This document shows, piece after piece, positions 1 to 11,229 of a DNA stretch of 64,000 bases. Position numbers and translations under genes: made by a program. Each line of letters begins with the position of its first letter. Position 1 is the first letter of the stretch. Where the stretch lies: positions 1-64,000 of the forward strand of contig NZ_CP093311.1 in assembly GCF_024498955.1 (NCBI RefSeq), written 5' to 3'. The DNA is from Thermomonas paludicola (GTDB taxonomy: Bacteria > Pseudomonadota > Gammaproteobacteria > Xanthomonadales > Xanthomonadaceae). A model generated the notes under the pieces. It did no database searches, was not told the origin of the DNA, and saw nothing but the letters and a program-made list of their open reading frames with translations.

Positions 1-1541
<1,541 letters not shown>

Positions 1542-1726
1542 CCCGGTCTCCCCGACCGCAGCAGTCCAGCCGGGGCTTGATCCTGGTCATGCTGCGGCAA
1601 GGATCGATCGGGCACACTCGCCGCGCGGCGCCTCGTCATTTCGGCACACGCCTGTTCCTCTGCTTTCTGCTAGGTTTCCCACGTGGCCGCGCTGGGCGCG
1701 GCGTCCATTGCCTCTGAGGGGTTTCC

Positions 1727-2866
1727 ATGTCTATCCAAACTCATCGCCCGCTGGTCATCGTCCTGTCGTCTGCAATTGCGTTGTTGGTCATGGCGCCTCA
1801 TGCAAGCGCGCAGAACAAGGTCCAATCGATTCGCGAGGCGGATCAGCGCGCACGCAACATCTCGGAACATGGCGAAGATAGCGGCAACGAAAGCAAGGCC
1901 AAGCAAGCAGACAACAAGCCCGCGATGTACCCCAATGCCACGCGCGCGCAGCCGGAAATCAAGGTCTCGCCGAAGATGGGCAAGCAGTTGCAGGCCATTC
2001 AGCAGCGCTACGAAAAAGAAGATTGGACCGGTGTGATTGCCAAGGTGGACGAAGTGGCGGCCAACAACACGGCAAGTGCCTACGAGAAGGCATTTGCGTT
2101 CACGATGGCAGGCAATGCATCTGCCAACAGTGACAACCAGGCGAGGGCTGCGGAGTATTTCACAAGGGCGATTGAGGCAAATGGGCTGGAAAACGACACC
2201 CACTACTCCACGATGTACAACCTGGCAGTAATCCAGTTCGGCGAGGAGAAGTACGCGGAGGCGCTCGCCACAATGGATCGCTTCCTGGCGGAAACCAAGT
2301 CGGACAAGCCGGAGCACCTTGCCTTCCGTGCAGGCATTCTGGCCAACATGAACCGTTATGACGAAGCCGCGGCGATATACACCCGCTTGATTGCGAAGAA
2401 CCCCACCGACAAGCGCATCCTGATGAACGCGGTGGCTGCACTCCAGAATGGCGACAAGTTCGATGAGGCCAATAAGCTGCTTGAGGACGCCTACAAGCGC
2501 GGCATGCTGACCGAGGCGCGCGAGTTGCGCGCGCTGTATGTCGGTTACATGAACGCACAGCGCTGGAGCGACGCACAGAAAGTGATCGAGGATGGCGCCG
2601 CCAATGGCATCTTGCAGGCGGGCCCGGACTTGGCGCGCGACTACCAGGTGCTCGCCCAAACGGCATACAACGACGACAAGATTCCGCTGGCAATCGAGAT
2701 GTACAAGCGCGCTGCGCCAATGGCCGCCGATGGCGAGGCCTACCTCAACCTCGCCAAGGTGCTTGACTACGCGGGCAAGAAGGCCGAGGCCAAGGCAGCG
2801 GCAAAGCAGGCACTGGAAAAGGGCGTCAAGAAGCCCGAGGATGCCAACCGCATCCTTGCGCACTGA
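1727..2866 (+). CDS. Secreted TPR-repeat protein next to tonB
   Basis: A 379-residue protein of unknown exact role. It starts at ATG 1727, with GAGGGG six bases upstream. Residues 1-28 form a signal peptide (hydrophobic run, cleavage after ASA), so the protein is probably periplasmic. Residues 85-370 are helical TPR-like repeats with characteristic A/G-Y-A spacing, such as EKYAEALATMDRFL and DKRILMNAVAALQ, which suggests a protein-binding scaffold. It sits between gyrB and the tonB operon on the same strand, 151 bp before tonB. Many Xanthomonadaceae keep a TPR gene at this position. A partner role for the TonB machinery is inferred from the neighbourhood only. Confidence 0.8.
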   Translation: MSIQTHRPLVIVLSSAIALLVMAPHASAQNKVQSIREADQRARNISEHGEDSGNESKAKQADNKPAMYPNATRAQPEIKVSPKMGKQLQAIQQRYEKEDWTGVIAKVDEVAANNTASAYEKAFAFTMAGNASANSDNQARAAEYFTRAIEANGLENDTHYSTMYNLAVIQFGEEKYAEALATMDRFLAETKSDKPEHLAFRAGILANMNRYDEAAAIYTRLIAKNPTDKRILMNAVAALQNGDKFDEANKLLEDAYKRGMLTEARELRALYVGYMNAQRWSDAQKVIEDGAANGILQAGPDLARDYQVLAQTAYNDDKIPLAIEMYKRAAPMAADGEAYLNLAKVLDYAGKKAEAKAAAKQALEKGVKKPEDANRILAH

Positions 2867-3017
2867 GACTTGCGCCTCAAATTCGACCTATACCAGTTTC
2901 GAGACTTGGAACAAGTCCACGCGTTTGGTATAAACTACGAGATTCCTGCGGCCGAAAAGCCGCACAGTTGATGCCCCGGCGGAAACGCACGGGGCCCCCA
3001 CATCCAGAGCCGTGCGC

Positions 3018-3692
3018 ATGTCGGAAGATCTCGCCCCCATCGAGAATAGAAACAGCCGCGAAAGCGGTTTGAGCTGGCCGCGCATCGCCGGCATCAGTTT
3101 TGCGGTCGCGCTGCATGCGGCGGCTGCATTGCTGCTGCTGTCGCCGATCGCGCCGCCGGCGCAGGATGCCGATGACAGCAAGGATGTGGTGAACGTCAGC
3201 TTCATCGAACCGCCGCCACCACCACCGCCGCCGCCGCCGCCGCCGCCGCCGACCGACAAGCCGCCGCCGCCGATCAAGACCCTGGCGCCGCCGACCATCA
3301 AGACGCCAACGCCGCCGCCTCCGGACGACCCGCCGGTGGTGATGGATACGCCACGCGCCGTGGACGTGCAGGCGCCGCCGCCTGCACCACCATCCCGGCC
3401 ACAAGCAGTCGCGGACATGAGCTCGGGCGTGGATCCTTCTTCACGCAACATGAATCCGCCGAAGTATCCGCCGGATGAAATGCGTCGCGGCGTGTCCGGT
3501 ACCACCATCCTGATCGTCAGCATCGATGCCAGCGGCAACGTGCTGGATGTCGAAGTCGAGAAGTCCAGTGGCAGTCGCAACTTGGATCGCTCGGCCATGA
3601 CGGCCGCCAAGCGCTGGCGCTTCAATCCGGAAATCAAGAACGGCCAGAAGATCGCCAGTCGCGTTCGTGTTCCGGTCGAGTTCAAGTTGTAA
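3018..3692 (+). CDS. tonB: Energy transducer TonB
   Basis: TonB carries energy from the ExbB/ExbD proton channel to outer-membrane TonB-dependent receptors. The protein has about 224 residues. It has a short cytoplasmic tail, one membrane segment (about residues 22-42) and a very proline-rich periplasmic spacer with an unbroken run of about 14 prolines (bases 3210-3250) followed by Pro-Lys stretches. The C-terminal TonB domain contains YPPDEMRRGVSG and ends in RVRVPVEFKL. ATG 3018 was chosen; an in-frame GTG at 3012 is a possible alternative. exbB follows after 81 bp. The many TonB receptors of this family, one of which lies at 45517-48597, would be its clients. Confidence 0.93.
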   Translation: MSEDLAPIENRNSRESGLSWPRIAGISFAVALHAAAALLLLSPIAPPAQDADDSKDVVNVSFIEPPPPPPPPPPPPPPTDKPPPPIKTLAPPTIKTPTPPPPDDPPVVMDTPRAVDVQAPPPAPPSRPQAVADMSSGVDPSSRNMNPPKYPPDEMRRGVSGTTILIVSIDASGNVLDVEVEKSSGSRNLDRSAMTAAKRWRFNPEIKNGQKIASRVRVPVEFKL

Positions 3693-3773
3693 CCGCTGTC
3701 CCGTTTTACCCGTTCCGCCAAATGCTTCACCCCTTTCGAATCACCTCATCCACGACATCCAAAGGTTAAGCGT

Positions 3774-4532
3774 ATGTTGCAAGAAACTGCTGCCGCCGCA
3801 CCTGCCGCCGCCGGAGGCAACAACGCCGCCGCGCTTCAGCAGATGGGCTTTGACCATTTGATCCAAGGCTTCGACGCGGTCGGTTGGGCCGTGTTCCTGA
3901 CGCTGTCCATCATGTCGGTGATGTCCTGGTACTGGATCATCATCAACTTCATCAAGAACACCCGTCTGCGCGGTCGCGCGGAGCGCGTGATCAGCACGTT
4001 CTGGGAAACCTCGAATGCGCAGGATGCCATCCGCTTCATGGAAGAACAGCCGAAGTCGGAGCCGTTCTCCAAGATCGCATTGGACGCCGCCCAGGCAGCC
4101 GCGCACCATCAGCGCCACGATGGTTCGCGTCTGGCCGAGTCGCTGAACCGCTCCGAATTCGTTGATCGCGCCCTTCGTCAGGCCGTGACCCGCGAATCGT
4201 TGGGTCTGGAAGACGGCTTGACCGTTCTTGCGACCGTCGGTTCCGCGGCGCCGTTCGTCGGCCTGCTGGGTACCGTGTGGGGCATCTACCACGCGCTGAT
4301 CAAGATCGGCTCGTCGGGCGATGCGTCGATCTCGGCGGTGGCCGGGCCGGTGGGTGAAGCGTTGATCATGACCGCGATCGGTCTGTTCGCCGCAATCCCG
4401 GCGCTGCTGGCGTACAACGCCTTCGTGCGCTTCAACCGCGTCACCAACAACCAGTTCGACACCTTCGCGCACGACCTGCACGACTTCTTCGCTACCGGCG
4501 CTCGCGTCGGCGAAGTCGCCGGCAAGCGCTGA
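3774..4532 (+). CDS. exbB: Proton channel subunit ExbB (MotA/TolQ/ExbB family)
   Basis: An inner-membrane protein of 252 residues that forms the pentameric channel of the TonB motor. It has an Ala-rich N-terminus and a first membrane helix around residues 35-58. A cytoplasmic domain follows, and then two helices around 145-170 and 190-215 that carry the family signature: VGSAAPFVGLLGTVWGI and GEALIMTAIGLFAAIPA. The polar Thr residues of these helices line the proton path in ExbB/TolQ proteins. ExbB was preferred over TolQ because tonB lies upstream and two exbD genes lie downstream. The gap to exbD is 29 bp, so tonB-exbB-exbD-exbD is one transcription unit. Confidence 0.95.
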   Translation: MLQETAAAAPAAAGGNNAAALQQMGFDHLIQGFDAVGWAVFLTLSIMSVMSWYWIIINFIKNTRLRGRAERVISTFWETSNAQDAIRFMEEQPKSEPFSKIALDAAQAAAHHQRHDGSRLAESLNRSEFVDRALRQAVTRESLGLEDGLTVLATVGSAAPFVGLLGTVWGIYHALIKIGSSGDASISAVAGPVGEALIMTAIGLFAAIPALLAYNAFVRFNRVTNNQFDTFAHDLHDFFATGARVGEVAGKR

Positions 4533-4561
4533 TCGCTGCGTCCTGACGGAGACCCCTGACC

Positions 4562-4993
4562 ATGGGTGCGAGTGTTGGCAAAGAAGAAGGCGGCCCGATG
4601 GCCGAAATCAACGTCACGCCCCTCGTGGACGTGATGTTGGTGCTGCTGATCATCTTCATGATCACCACGCCGCTGATGAACCACAAGGTCAAGGTGCAGC
4701 TGCCGGAAGCGGTCGTCCAGAAGAAGAACGATGACAAGAAGCAGCAGATCCCGCCGATCACCGTGTCGGTGACCGATGCGGGCGAGCTGTTCCTCAATGA
4801 CGAGCCAACGACCAAGCAGGCGATCGAAAGTCGCCTGTCGGTCGAGGCGCAGAAGACCCCGCAGCCACCGGTGCAGATCCGCGGTGACAAGACCACGCCT
4901 TATCATCTGGTCGGCGAGATCGTGAAGATCGCGCAGGCGCAGGGCATGGCCAAGGTCGGCTTCATCACCACGCCGCCGAAGAAAGGGCAGTAA
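4562..4993 (+). CDS. exbD: Biopolymer transporter ExbD (first copy)
   Basis: A 143-residue single-pass membrane protein of the TonB motor. The N-terminal signature [19 protein letters not shown] contains the essential membrane aspartate (the D of VDV), which carries the protons. The periplasmic domain from about residue 45 to the end holds the dimerising ExbD fold. GGAG precedes the ATG. A second exbD begins 12 bp after this gene. The two copies share the N-terminal motif, but their periplasmic parts differ clearly in sequence, so they are established paralogs and not a recent duplication. Confidence 0.94.
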   Translation: MGASVGKEEGGPMAEINVTPLVDVMLVLLIIFMITTPLMNHKVKVQLPEAVVQKKNDDKKQQIPPITVSVTDAGELFLNDEPTTKQAIESRLSVEAQKTPQPPVQIRGDKTTPYHLVGEIVKIAQAQGMAKVGFITTPPKKGQ

Positions 4994-5005
4994 GGAGAAC
5001 GCACG

Positions 5006-5419
5006 ATGGCCTTTTCGACGAAAGCAAGCCAGGGGGCGATGGCTGACATCAACGTCACCCCGCTGGTGGACGTGATGCTGGTGCTGTTGATCATCTTCAT
5101 GGTGACCATGCCGATCCAGTCGGTGCCGGTGGATGTGGATCTTCCCCAGAAGGCCTTGACGCCGCCGGACAACCCGAAAGAACCACCGGAGCCGATCCGC
5201 CTGCGCATTGATGCCTCCGGGCAGGTCTATTGGAATGATTCGCCGGCGGACATGAATGCGCTGCAGAAGCGGATGCAGGACGAGATCGCCCGCGACCCGT
5301 CCAACCAGCCCGAGTTGCAGATCGAGACCAACGATCAGGCCGAATACGGCGTGCTGGCCAAGGTGCTGGCTGCTGCCAAGAACGCCGAGATGGCCAAGAT
5401 CGGATTCGTCCAGAACTAG
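5006..5419 (+). CDS. exbD2: Biopolymer transporter ExbD (second copy)
   Basis: A 137-residue ExbD paralog with the same membrane signature ([19 protein letters not shown], with its proton-carrying Asp) but a different periplasmic domain. AAGGAG lies nine bases before the ATG. As far as I recall, Xanthomonas carries a similar exbD1-exbD2 pair in which the second copy is dispensable for iron uptake and needed for other processes; whether that applies here is inference. This is the last gene of the operon and a strong hairpin terminator follows 45 bp later. Confidence 0.92.
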   Translation: MAFSTKASQGAMADINVTPLVDVMLVLLIIFMVTMPIQSVPVDVDLPQKALTPPDNPKEPPEPIRLRIDASGQVYWNDSPADMNALQKRMQDEIARDPSNQPELQIETNDQAEYGVLAKVLAAAKNAEMAKIGFVQN

Positions 5420-5463
5420 ACTGTTTGAAGTGGCTCCGGTTCGGAGCACGTCGTGGATGACGA

Positions 5464-5491
5464 AACGCCGCCTTCGGGCGGCGTTTTTTTT
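5464..5491 (+). terminator. Rho-independent terminator of the tonB-exbBD2 operon
   Basis: A perfect 9-bp stem (AACGCCGCC with GGCGGCGTT) is closed by a TTCG tetraloop and followed by a run of eight T. It lies between the converging ends of exbD2 and pdxJ. Confidence 0.92.
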
Positions 5492-5522
5492 GTGTGGACG
5501 CGACAACTCGCTGGCGTTGCTT

Positions 5523-6293
5523 TCAACCGGTGGCAGCAAGCGGGAACCTGTCCACGATGCGCCGATAAGCGCGCACGGTGGCATCCATGCCGGCATACAG
5601 GGACTCCCCGATCAGCGCGTGCCCGATCGAGACCTCGCAGATGCCAGGCACCCGGGCCAGCAACACACCGAGGTTGGCCTGGTTGAGGTCATGGCCAGCG
5701 TTGACGCCGAGCCCGGCGTGCCGGGCGCGGCGTGCCGTCTCCACTGCCACCGCCAAGGCTGGCTCGGGTTGTCCCGCCGCAAAGGCCTCGGCATAGGGCC
5801 CGGTGTAAAGTTCGATGCGATCGGCGCCGACTGCCGCCGCGTCGGCAACGGCGGGGTCGCCGACATCGGCAAACACGCTGACCCGGCAGCCCAGGGCCTT
5901 GAAGGCGCGGATCAGTGGCTGCAATGCAGTGCCGTCGCGGGCAAAGTCGAAGCCGTGGTCGGAGGTCAGCTGGCCGTCGCCGTCGGGCACCAGCGTGACC
6001 TGCGCGGGACGGCAGGCTTCGCACAGCGCCAGCAAGCCGGGATAGCCGCTGCGGGGCGGTGCGAACGGGTTGCCTTCGATGTTGAACTCGACGCTGCGCT
6101 CGCGGCACAAGGCATTGAGCTGCAGCACGTCGTCATGACGGATGTGGCGCGCGTCCGGTCGTGGATGCACGGTCAGCCCATGCGCGCCAGCGTCCAGGCA
6201 GACGCGCCCGGCGTGCAGCAAATCGGGCTCACGGCCGCCGCGCGAATTGCGCAGCACCGCGATCTTGTTGAGGTTGACGCTGAGTGCGGTCAT
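5523..6293 (-). CDS. pdxJ: Pyridoxine 5'-phosphate synthase
   Basis: PdxJ condenses 3-amino-2-oxopropyl phosphate with 1-deoxy-D-xylulose 5-phosphate to make pyridoxine 5'-phosphate, the last ring-closing step of DXP-dependent vitamin B6 synthesis. The protein has 256 residues, normal for the family. It opens with [16 protein letters not shown], has the conserved [20 protein letters not shown] segment near residues 30-50 (here [16 protein letters not shown]) and keeps the glycine-rich phosphate-binding [10 protein letters not shown] near residue 205. The start at 6293 was chosen because homologs begin at this methionine; the longer in-frame extension has no support. Its position just after exbD2, in convergent orientation, is the usual one in Xanthomonas. 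Confidence 0.96.
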   Translation of the reverse strand: MTALSVNLNKIAVLRNSRGGREPDLLHAGRVCLDAGAHGLTVHPRPDARHIRHDDVLQLNALCRERSVEFNIEGNPFAPPRSGYPGLLALCEACRPAQVTLVPDGDGQLTSDHGFDFARDGTALQPLIRAFKALGCRVSVFADVGDPAVADAAAVGADRIELYTGPYAEAFAAGQPEPALAVAVETARRARHAGLGVNAGHDLNQANLGVLLARVPGICEVSIGHALIGESLYAGMDATVRAYRRIVDRFPLAATG

Positions 6294-6303
6294 CGTGATC
6301 GGA

Positions 6304-6558
6304 TCAAGGCAAGGGGGTGTCGCCAGCATCCGACTTGCGCGCCTGGATCTGCTCGCGCAGGCGGCGCAGCTCGGTCGGGTCGATCATCGTCGAGACATCG
6401 CGTCCGCTGCCGGCCACGCGCGCCTGGTACATGCCCAGCACCCACAGCACGAACAACAGCAGCGCGGCGAAAAGACACACCAGGAGTATTCCGGGAGAGG
6501 TGGTCAAGAACGCAAACGCCATGGCTGCGAAGGCAAACAGCAAGAACAACCAGTGCAT
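6304..6558 (-). CDS. Small two-helix membrane protein, unknown function
   Basis: I do not recognise this 84-residue protein. The start at 6558 is supported by GGAG eight bases upstream. Two hydrophobic helices (about residues 2-20 and 23-45) are followed by a charged cytoplasmic tail with [20 protein letters not shown]. This looks like a small inner-membrane protein with an amphipathic C-terminus. It lies 10 bp upstream of pdxJ on the same strand and is probably cotranscribed with it. No function can be assigned. Confidence 0.7.
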   Translation of the reverse strand: MHWLFLLFAFAAMAFAFLTTSPGILLVCLFAALLLFVLWVLGMYQARVAGSGRDVSTMIDPTELRRLREQIQARKSDAGDTPLP

Positions 6559-6607
6559 GGGGAGGGCTCCAGGGCAGATAGCCAAAAGTGTACGCCGGCG
6601 CCGCGCT

Positions 6608-6649
6608 GGAGGCAGCCCTTACAGCAATGGAGGCAGCCCTTACAGCAAT
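6608..6649. repeat. 21-bp perfect tandem duplication at the cls stop codon
   Basis: Two identical 21-base units lie at 6608-6628 and 6629-6649. The cardiolipin synthase stop codon (6640-6642, minus strand) lies in the right-hand unit. The left-hand unit is a post-stop copy of the last codons (...LL, stop) plus flanking bases. It reads as a recent slippage duplication with no effect on the protein. Confidence 0.9.
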
Positions 6650-8094
6650 GGAGCCACGAGACGTGCAAGTGATTCCGCCAGCCGCGCACTGAGCGAGAGG
6701 CGACCGCGATGCTGCACCTGCGCTGCGCTCGCGAATTCGTCGATCAACAACTGTTCGAGCTCGGCTGCGATGCACGTATCGTCGATGAGCAACGACGCTT
6801 CGAAATTCAGGCGGAAACTGCGCTGGTCGAAATTGGCGCTGCCGATGATGGCCAGGTGGTCATCCACCAGCAGCGCCTTGCTGTGCAGCATGCGCGGGCC
6901 GTATTCAAAGATCTTGACGCCGGCGGCCAGCAGTTCGTCGAAGTAGGAGCGAACGCAATAGGTGACCAGCCGGCTGTCGCTCATTTTCGGCACCAGCAGG
7001 CGCACATCCAGTCCGCCGAGCGCGGCGGAGGTCAACGCCATCAACGCCGCTTCGCCGGGAACGAAATAGGGCGTGGCCAACCACACCCGGCGGGTGGCGG
7101 CGTGGATGGAGCCCACGTGCAGGCGATGGATGGCCTCCCAGCCAGAATCCGGGCCGGAGGTCAGCAGCTGCACGCGGATCGCGCCGGGGGATGGCTTGGG
7201 CAGCGAGCGCGCCAGATCTTCGACGAAATCGCGGCGGCGGGTGGCGTATGCCCAGTCTTCGACGAACACATCCTGCAGATTCCGCAGGATGCGCCCCTCC
7301 AGGCGCAGGTGCAGGTCGCGATAGGCATCCCTGCGCAGACGTTCGTCTTCCTCGTCGGTGATGTTGATGCCGCCAATGAAGCCGACTTCCCCGTCGATGA
7401 TCACGATCTTGCGATGGGTGCGCAGATTGAGCCACGGTCGCCGCCAGGGCAGCCAGAAGCGTGCGGGATGGAACCACGCCAGTTCGCCGCCCGCCTCCAG
7501 CAGCGGGGCGAAAAACCGCTTCTTTGCCCGCTTTGAACCCACCGCATCCACCAGCAGGCGAACCGCGACGCCGGCGCGCGCGCGCTCCACCAGCGCGTCC
7601 AACAGCGCGCCTCCCGTGCTGTCCGGCTCCAGGATGTAGTACTCGAGATGGACATGGTGGCGCGCGTTGCGGATCGCCTCCAGCAGTGCCGGGTACTTGT
7701 TGCAGCCATCCACCAGCAGGCCGACCGACGACGCATCGGACGGGGCCAGTCCGGTGGTGGCCTGGGCCAGGGTTTGCAGTTCCTGCATCTCGACGGTGCT
7801 GCCCTCGGCGTCGGCGGGAAGGGTGACGCGATGGCGCAGGCGGCGGGCACGTTGCCGCTTGAGGCGCTGCGGTCCGAACACGTAATAGATGAGAAACCCG
7901 AAGTACGGCAGTGCGGCCAAGCTGATCAACCAGCTCAGGGTTGCCGCCGGATCGCGCTTTTGCAGCACGATCCAGCCCCCCAGCCAGAGCAGATACAGCG
8001 CCCAGCCTGCGGTCAGCCAGGCGCGGATGTGCGGCAGATGCCACAGGGTGCTCCATGCGAGAAACAGCGTGTCCAGCAGCCCTTCTCCGGTCAC
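6640..8094 (-). CDS. cls: Cardiolipin synthase (phospholipase D family)
   Basis: A membrane enzyme that joins two phosphatidylglycerol molecules to make cardiolipin. It has 484 residues, the usual ClsA length. Two N-terminal membrane helices (about residues 13-32 and 42-65) precede two phospholipase D domains. Each keeps an intact HKD motif: HRKIVIID near residue 228 and HSKALLVDD near residue 408. The start is GTG 8094, with GGGAG about nine bases upstream. It follows the SLC13-type permease gene by 16 bp on the same strand and is probably cotranscribed. The 3' end carries a 21-bp tandem duplication. Confidence 0.93.
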   Translation of the reverse strand: MTGEGLLDTLFLAWSTLWHLPHIRAWLTAGWALYLLWLGGWIVLQKRDPAATLSWLISLAALPYFGFLIYYVFGPQRLKRQRARRLRHRVTLPADAEGSTVEMQELQTLAQATTGLAPSDASSVGLLVDGCNKYPALLEAIRNARHHVHLEYYILEPDSTGGALLDALVERARAGVAVRLLVDAVGSKRAKKRFFAPLLEAGGELAWFHPARFWLPWRRPWLNLRTHRKIVIIDGEVGFIGGINITDEEDERLRRDAYRDLHLRLEGRILRNLQDVFVEDWAYATRRRDFVEDLARSLPKPSPGAIRVQLLTSGPDSGWEAIHRLHVGSIHAATRRVWLATPYFVPGEAALMALTSAALGGLDVRLLVPKMSDSRLVTYCVRSYFDELLAAGVKIFEYGPRMLHSKALLVDDHLAIIGSANFDQRSFRLNFEASLLIDDTCIAAELEQLLIDEFASAAQVQHRGRLSLSARLAESLARLVAPLL

Positions 8095-8110
8095 CTTTGC
8101 TGCTCCCGAG

Positions 8111-9925
8111 TCAGCCGAAATGCGGCAACAATGGCCCGCCCATCCACAGCCAGCGCGCCGTCCAGCTGCTCACCAACCCGATCAGGATGGTCAGCGGCAG
8201 GCCAACGCGGAGGAAGTCGCCGAACGTGTATTGACCGGGTTGCAGGATCAACAGATTGCCGTGATGACCGATCGGGGTGAGGAAGGCGACCACAGCGCCC
8301 AATGCGGTGCAGACCACGAACGGCGCCGGCGGCAGCCCCAGGATCTGCGCGGTGGCGATGGCAATCGGGCCCAGCAACGCGGTGGTGGCGGCGTCGCTCA
8401 TCACCTGGGTCAGCAGGGCGGCCAGCGAGAACATCACCAGCAGGATCGCCAGCGGCGGCCAGTGCGCGATGACGTGGGACAGCCCGTCCGCCAGCAGCGC
8501 GGCGGTGCCGGTCTGCTCCATCGCGATCCCCAGTGGAATCACGCCCGCAATCATCACGAAAATGCGCATGTCGATGCTGCGATACGCCTGCTCCACGTCC
8601 ACGCAGCGGGTGGTGACCATGGCCACCGCGCCGAACAGGAAGGCCAGCGGCGGCGACAGCCATTCGGTGGCGGCGGCAAGGATGGTCAGCCCGAGGATGA
8701 CCAGCGCCAGCGGTGCGCGCAGGCGGCGCTTGGCCTCGCCCGCGAACGGCACCAGCATCAGGAAGCCGTGGTGCGCAGCCAGTTCGGCAAAGCGCGCCGG
8801 TTTGCCCCATAGCACCAGCAGATCGCCCTCGCGCAGGCGGGCATCGGACAGGCGGTCGGCCATTTGCTCGCCGCGGCGCCACAGCCCGGCGATCACGGTA
8901 TGGAACTGACGGGCGAAATCCAGCTCGCGGATGCTGCGGCCGATGAATTCGGAATTGGGTGCGACCACCGCCTGCACCAGCTGCGGCTTGCCATCGCCGA
9001 TGGCCAGGCCACCGAATCGCGAAATCGCGTTGAGATCCAGGCCGGCGTCGTCGTGCAGCGACATCAGCTCGTCAGCCGCCGCTTCCACCAGCAACACGTC
9101 GCCGGCCAACAGCGGGCTGGCCGGGCCCAGATCGCCCCGGGCCTGGCCGTCGCGCAGCCAGCCCAGCAGGCGAAAGCGTTCGCCCAGCGCTTTTTGCAGC
9201 TCGCTCAACGGGCGCGTGCACCAGTGGCCATCCTTCACCACCAGCAGCTCGGTGCGGTAGCGATCCAGGCGCAGGTAGTCATCTTCGTTCTGCTCGCCGC
9301 TGCGCTTGGGCAGCAGCCAGCGCGTCAGCAGCATGTAGCCGGTGCCCACGATGACCAGGGCGATGCCGATCGGGGTGATCGAAAAAATGCCCAGGCTCTC
9401 CGCGCCGGCACGTTCCAGCATGTCGTTGGCCAGCAGGAAGGCCGGTGCGCTGAACAGGGTCAAGGTGGTGCCCAGCGACGCCGCCAGCGACATCGGCATC
9501 AGCAGCCGCGACGCCGGCAGCCGACGGTTGCGCGCATGCCGCAGCAGCAGCGGCAGCATCATCGCAGTCACCATCACGTGATGGGTGAACGAGGCCAGCA
9601 GGGCCACCAGCGGCATCACCACCGCAATGGTGCGCCACTCCTGGTTGCCCGACGCGCGCTCGACCCAGCTGCCGAGGCGTTCGCTGATGCCGGTGGCACC
9701 CAGCGCCCCCGAGATCACGAACACCGCCGCCACGATGATCGCCGGCTCGCTGGAAAACCCGGACAGCGCCTGCTTGCCGTCCAGCACGCCGGTCACCACC
9801 AGCGCCAGCAGGATCAGCATCGCGGTCACATCGACGCGCAGCTTTTCGCTGATGAACAGGTACAGGCCGCCGACCAGAATCAGGCCGAAGGCGGTTTGCG
9901 ACCAGAGGTGGGGGTCGAGATGCAT
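8111..9925 (-). CDS. SLC13/DASS-type anion permease with RCK_C domains
   Basis: A 604-residue inner-membrane transporter. Membrane helices fill residues 5-205 and 395-600. Between them lie two cytoplasmic TrkA-C (RCK_C) domains at roughly 215-300 and 305-385 (for example LLAGDVLLVEAA and LREGDLLVLWG). This architecture is known from sodium-coupled permeases of sulfate, dicarboxylates and other anions; the substrate cannot be read from the sequence. The conserved SNTALLGPI-like motif appears as SDAATTALLGPIA, and GALGATGI resembles the first signature. It is the upstream gene of a two-gene unit with cardiolipin synthase. Confidence 0.85.
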   Translation of the reverse strand: MHLDPHLWSQTAFGLILVGGLYLFISEKLRVDVTAMLILLALVVTGVLDGKQALSGFSSEPAIIVAAVFVISGALGATGISERLGSWVERASGNQEWRTIAVVMPLVALLASFTHHVMVTAMMLPLLLRHARNRRLPASRLLMPMSLAASLGTTLTLFSAPAFLLANDMLERAGAESLGIFSITPIGIALVIVGTGYMLLTRWLLPKRSGEQNEDDYLRLDRYRTELLVVKDGHWCTRPLSELQKALGERFRLLGWLRDGQARGDLGPASPLLAGDVLLVEAAADELMSLHDDAGLDLNAISRFGGLAIGDGKPQLVQAVVAPNSEFIGRSIRELDFARQFHTVIAGLWRRGEQMADRLSDARLREGDLLVLWGKPARFAELAAHHGFLMLVPFAGEAKRRLRAPLALVILGLTILAAATEWLSPPLAFLFGAVAMVTTRCVDVEQAYRSIDMRIFVMIAGVIPLGIAMEQTGTAALLADGLSHVIAHWPPLAILLVMFSLAALLTQVMSDAATTALLGPIAIATAQILGLPPAPFVVCTALGAVVAFLTPIGHHGNLLILQPGQYTFGDFLRVGLPLTILIGLVSSWTARWLWMGGPLLPHFG

Positions 9926-10034
9926 GCTGTCATTCTGCCCAAATTGCGGGCAGATGCCGCATTACCACGGGGAATGGCGAGCGCAGGATGCGTTCTGGGC
10001 GATGCATCGCCCGCCCGCGCTTCGTGATGGTGAT

Positions 10035-11072
10035 TCAGCGCGCCGCTGCATCGTGCGCATGATGATAGGCGACGGCCGCCTCCACTTCCGCCTTCGAGCC
10101 CATGAACACCGGCACGCGCATGTGCAGGCCGGTGGGCTGCACTTCCAGCATGCGCATGCGGCCGGTGCTGGCCGCGCCGCCGGCCTGTTCCACCAGCAGG
10201 CTCATCGGGTTGGCTTCGTACATCAGGCGCAGCTTGCCGCCCTTGGGCGCGCATTTGCTGTCCAGCGGATAGCTGAAGATGCCGCCGCGGGTCAGGATGC
10301 GATGCACGTCGGCCACCATGCTGGCCACCCAGCGCATGTTGAAGTCCTTGCCGCGCGGCCCCTCCGCGCCCTTGAGCATGTCGCCGACATAGGCCTGCAT
10401 CGGCGCTTCCCAGAAGCGCTGGTTGGACAGGTTGACCGCGAACTCCCGGGTCTCCTCGGGAATCCGCATGCCGCGCGTGGTCAACACGAAGCTGCCGACC
10501 TCGCGGTCCAGCGTGAAGGCGTGGGTGCCATGGCCCACGGTGAGCACCAGCATCGTGCTGGGCCCGTAGGTGCAGTAGCCGGCCGCGACCTGCGCCGTGC
10601 CGGGCTGCAGGAAGTCGGCGTCGGTCGCACTGCTGACCCCGTCCGGGCAGCGCAGCACCGAGAAGATGGTGCCCACCGAGATGTTCACGTCGATGTTGGA
10701 ACTGCCGTCCAGCGGATCGAACAACAGCAGGTAGTTGCCGCGCGGGTACTTGTCGGGAATCGGCTGCGAGGATTCCATTTCCTCCGAGGCCAGCCCTGCC
10801 AGATGGCCACCCCAGGCATTGGCTTCCAGCAAAATTTCGTTGCTGAGCACGTCGAGTTTCTTCTGCGCCTCGCCCTGCACGTTGATGCTGGCCTGCCCGT
10901 CGGTACCGGCGTCGCCCAGCACGCCGCCCAGCGCTCCTTTGCCCACCGCAATCGAGATGCGCTTGCAGGCGCGCGCCACCACTTCCACCAGCAGGCGCAG
11001 TTCGGCATTGATCCGGCCGGCACGTTGTTCTTCGATCAGGAAACGCGTGAGCGAAATGCTGGTATTCGACAT
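10035..11072 (-). CDS. fbp: Class 1 fructose-1,6-bisphosphatase
   Basis: A cytoplasmic gluconeogenic enzyme that hydrolyses fructose 1,6-bisphosphate to fructose 6-phosphate. It has 345 residues, the normal length. The metal-binding motif [12 protein letters not shown] lies near residue 118, preceded by the conserved ASEEME. The sugar-phosphate-binding segment near the C-terminus includes [20 protein letters not shown]. The start at 11072 (ATG) gives [17 protein letters not shown]; an in-frame TTG at 11078 is less likely. It stands alone, divergent from the ABC exporter genes. Confidence 0.96.
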   Translation of the reverse strand: MSNTSISLTRFLIEEQRAGRINAELRLLVEVVARACKRISIAVGKGALGGVLGDAGTDGQASINVQGEAQKKLDVLSNEILLEANAWGGHLAGLASEEMESSQPIPDKYPRGNYLLLFDPLDGSSNIDVNISVGTIFSVLRCPDGVSSATDADFLQPGTAQVAAGYCTYGPSTMLVLTVGHGTHAFTLDREVGSFVLTTRGMRIPEETREFAVNLSNQRFWEAPMQAYVGDMLKGAEGPRGKDFNMRWVASMVADVHRILTRGGIFSYPLDSKCAPKGGKLRLMYEANPMSLLVEQAGGAASTGRMRMLEVQPTGLHMRVPVFMGSKAEVEAAVAYHHAHDAAAR

Positions 11073-11229
11073 GGGCAACAGACCAGAGGCAACGGAATGC
11101 GCCTATTGTCGCCGAACTGAACCCCTCCGGTGCCTGGCTGCCGCACGGGTGGAGAACGGGACGCGCGCCATGGCTCGCCGGGGAATCCAAAAGACAGCCC
11201 ATACTGTGGGCTCTGCGCTTTAGCTGGGC

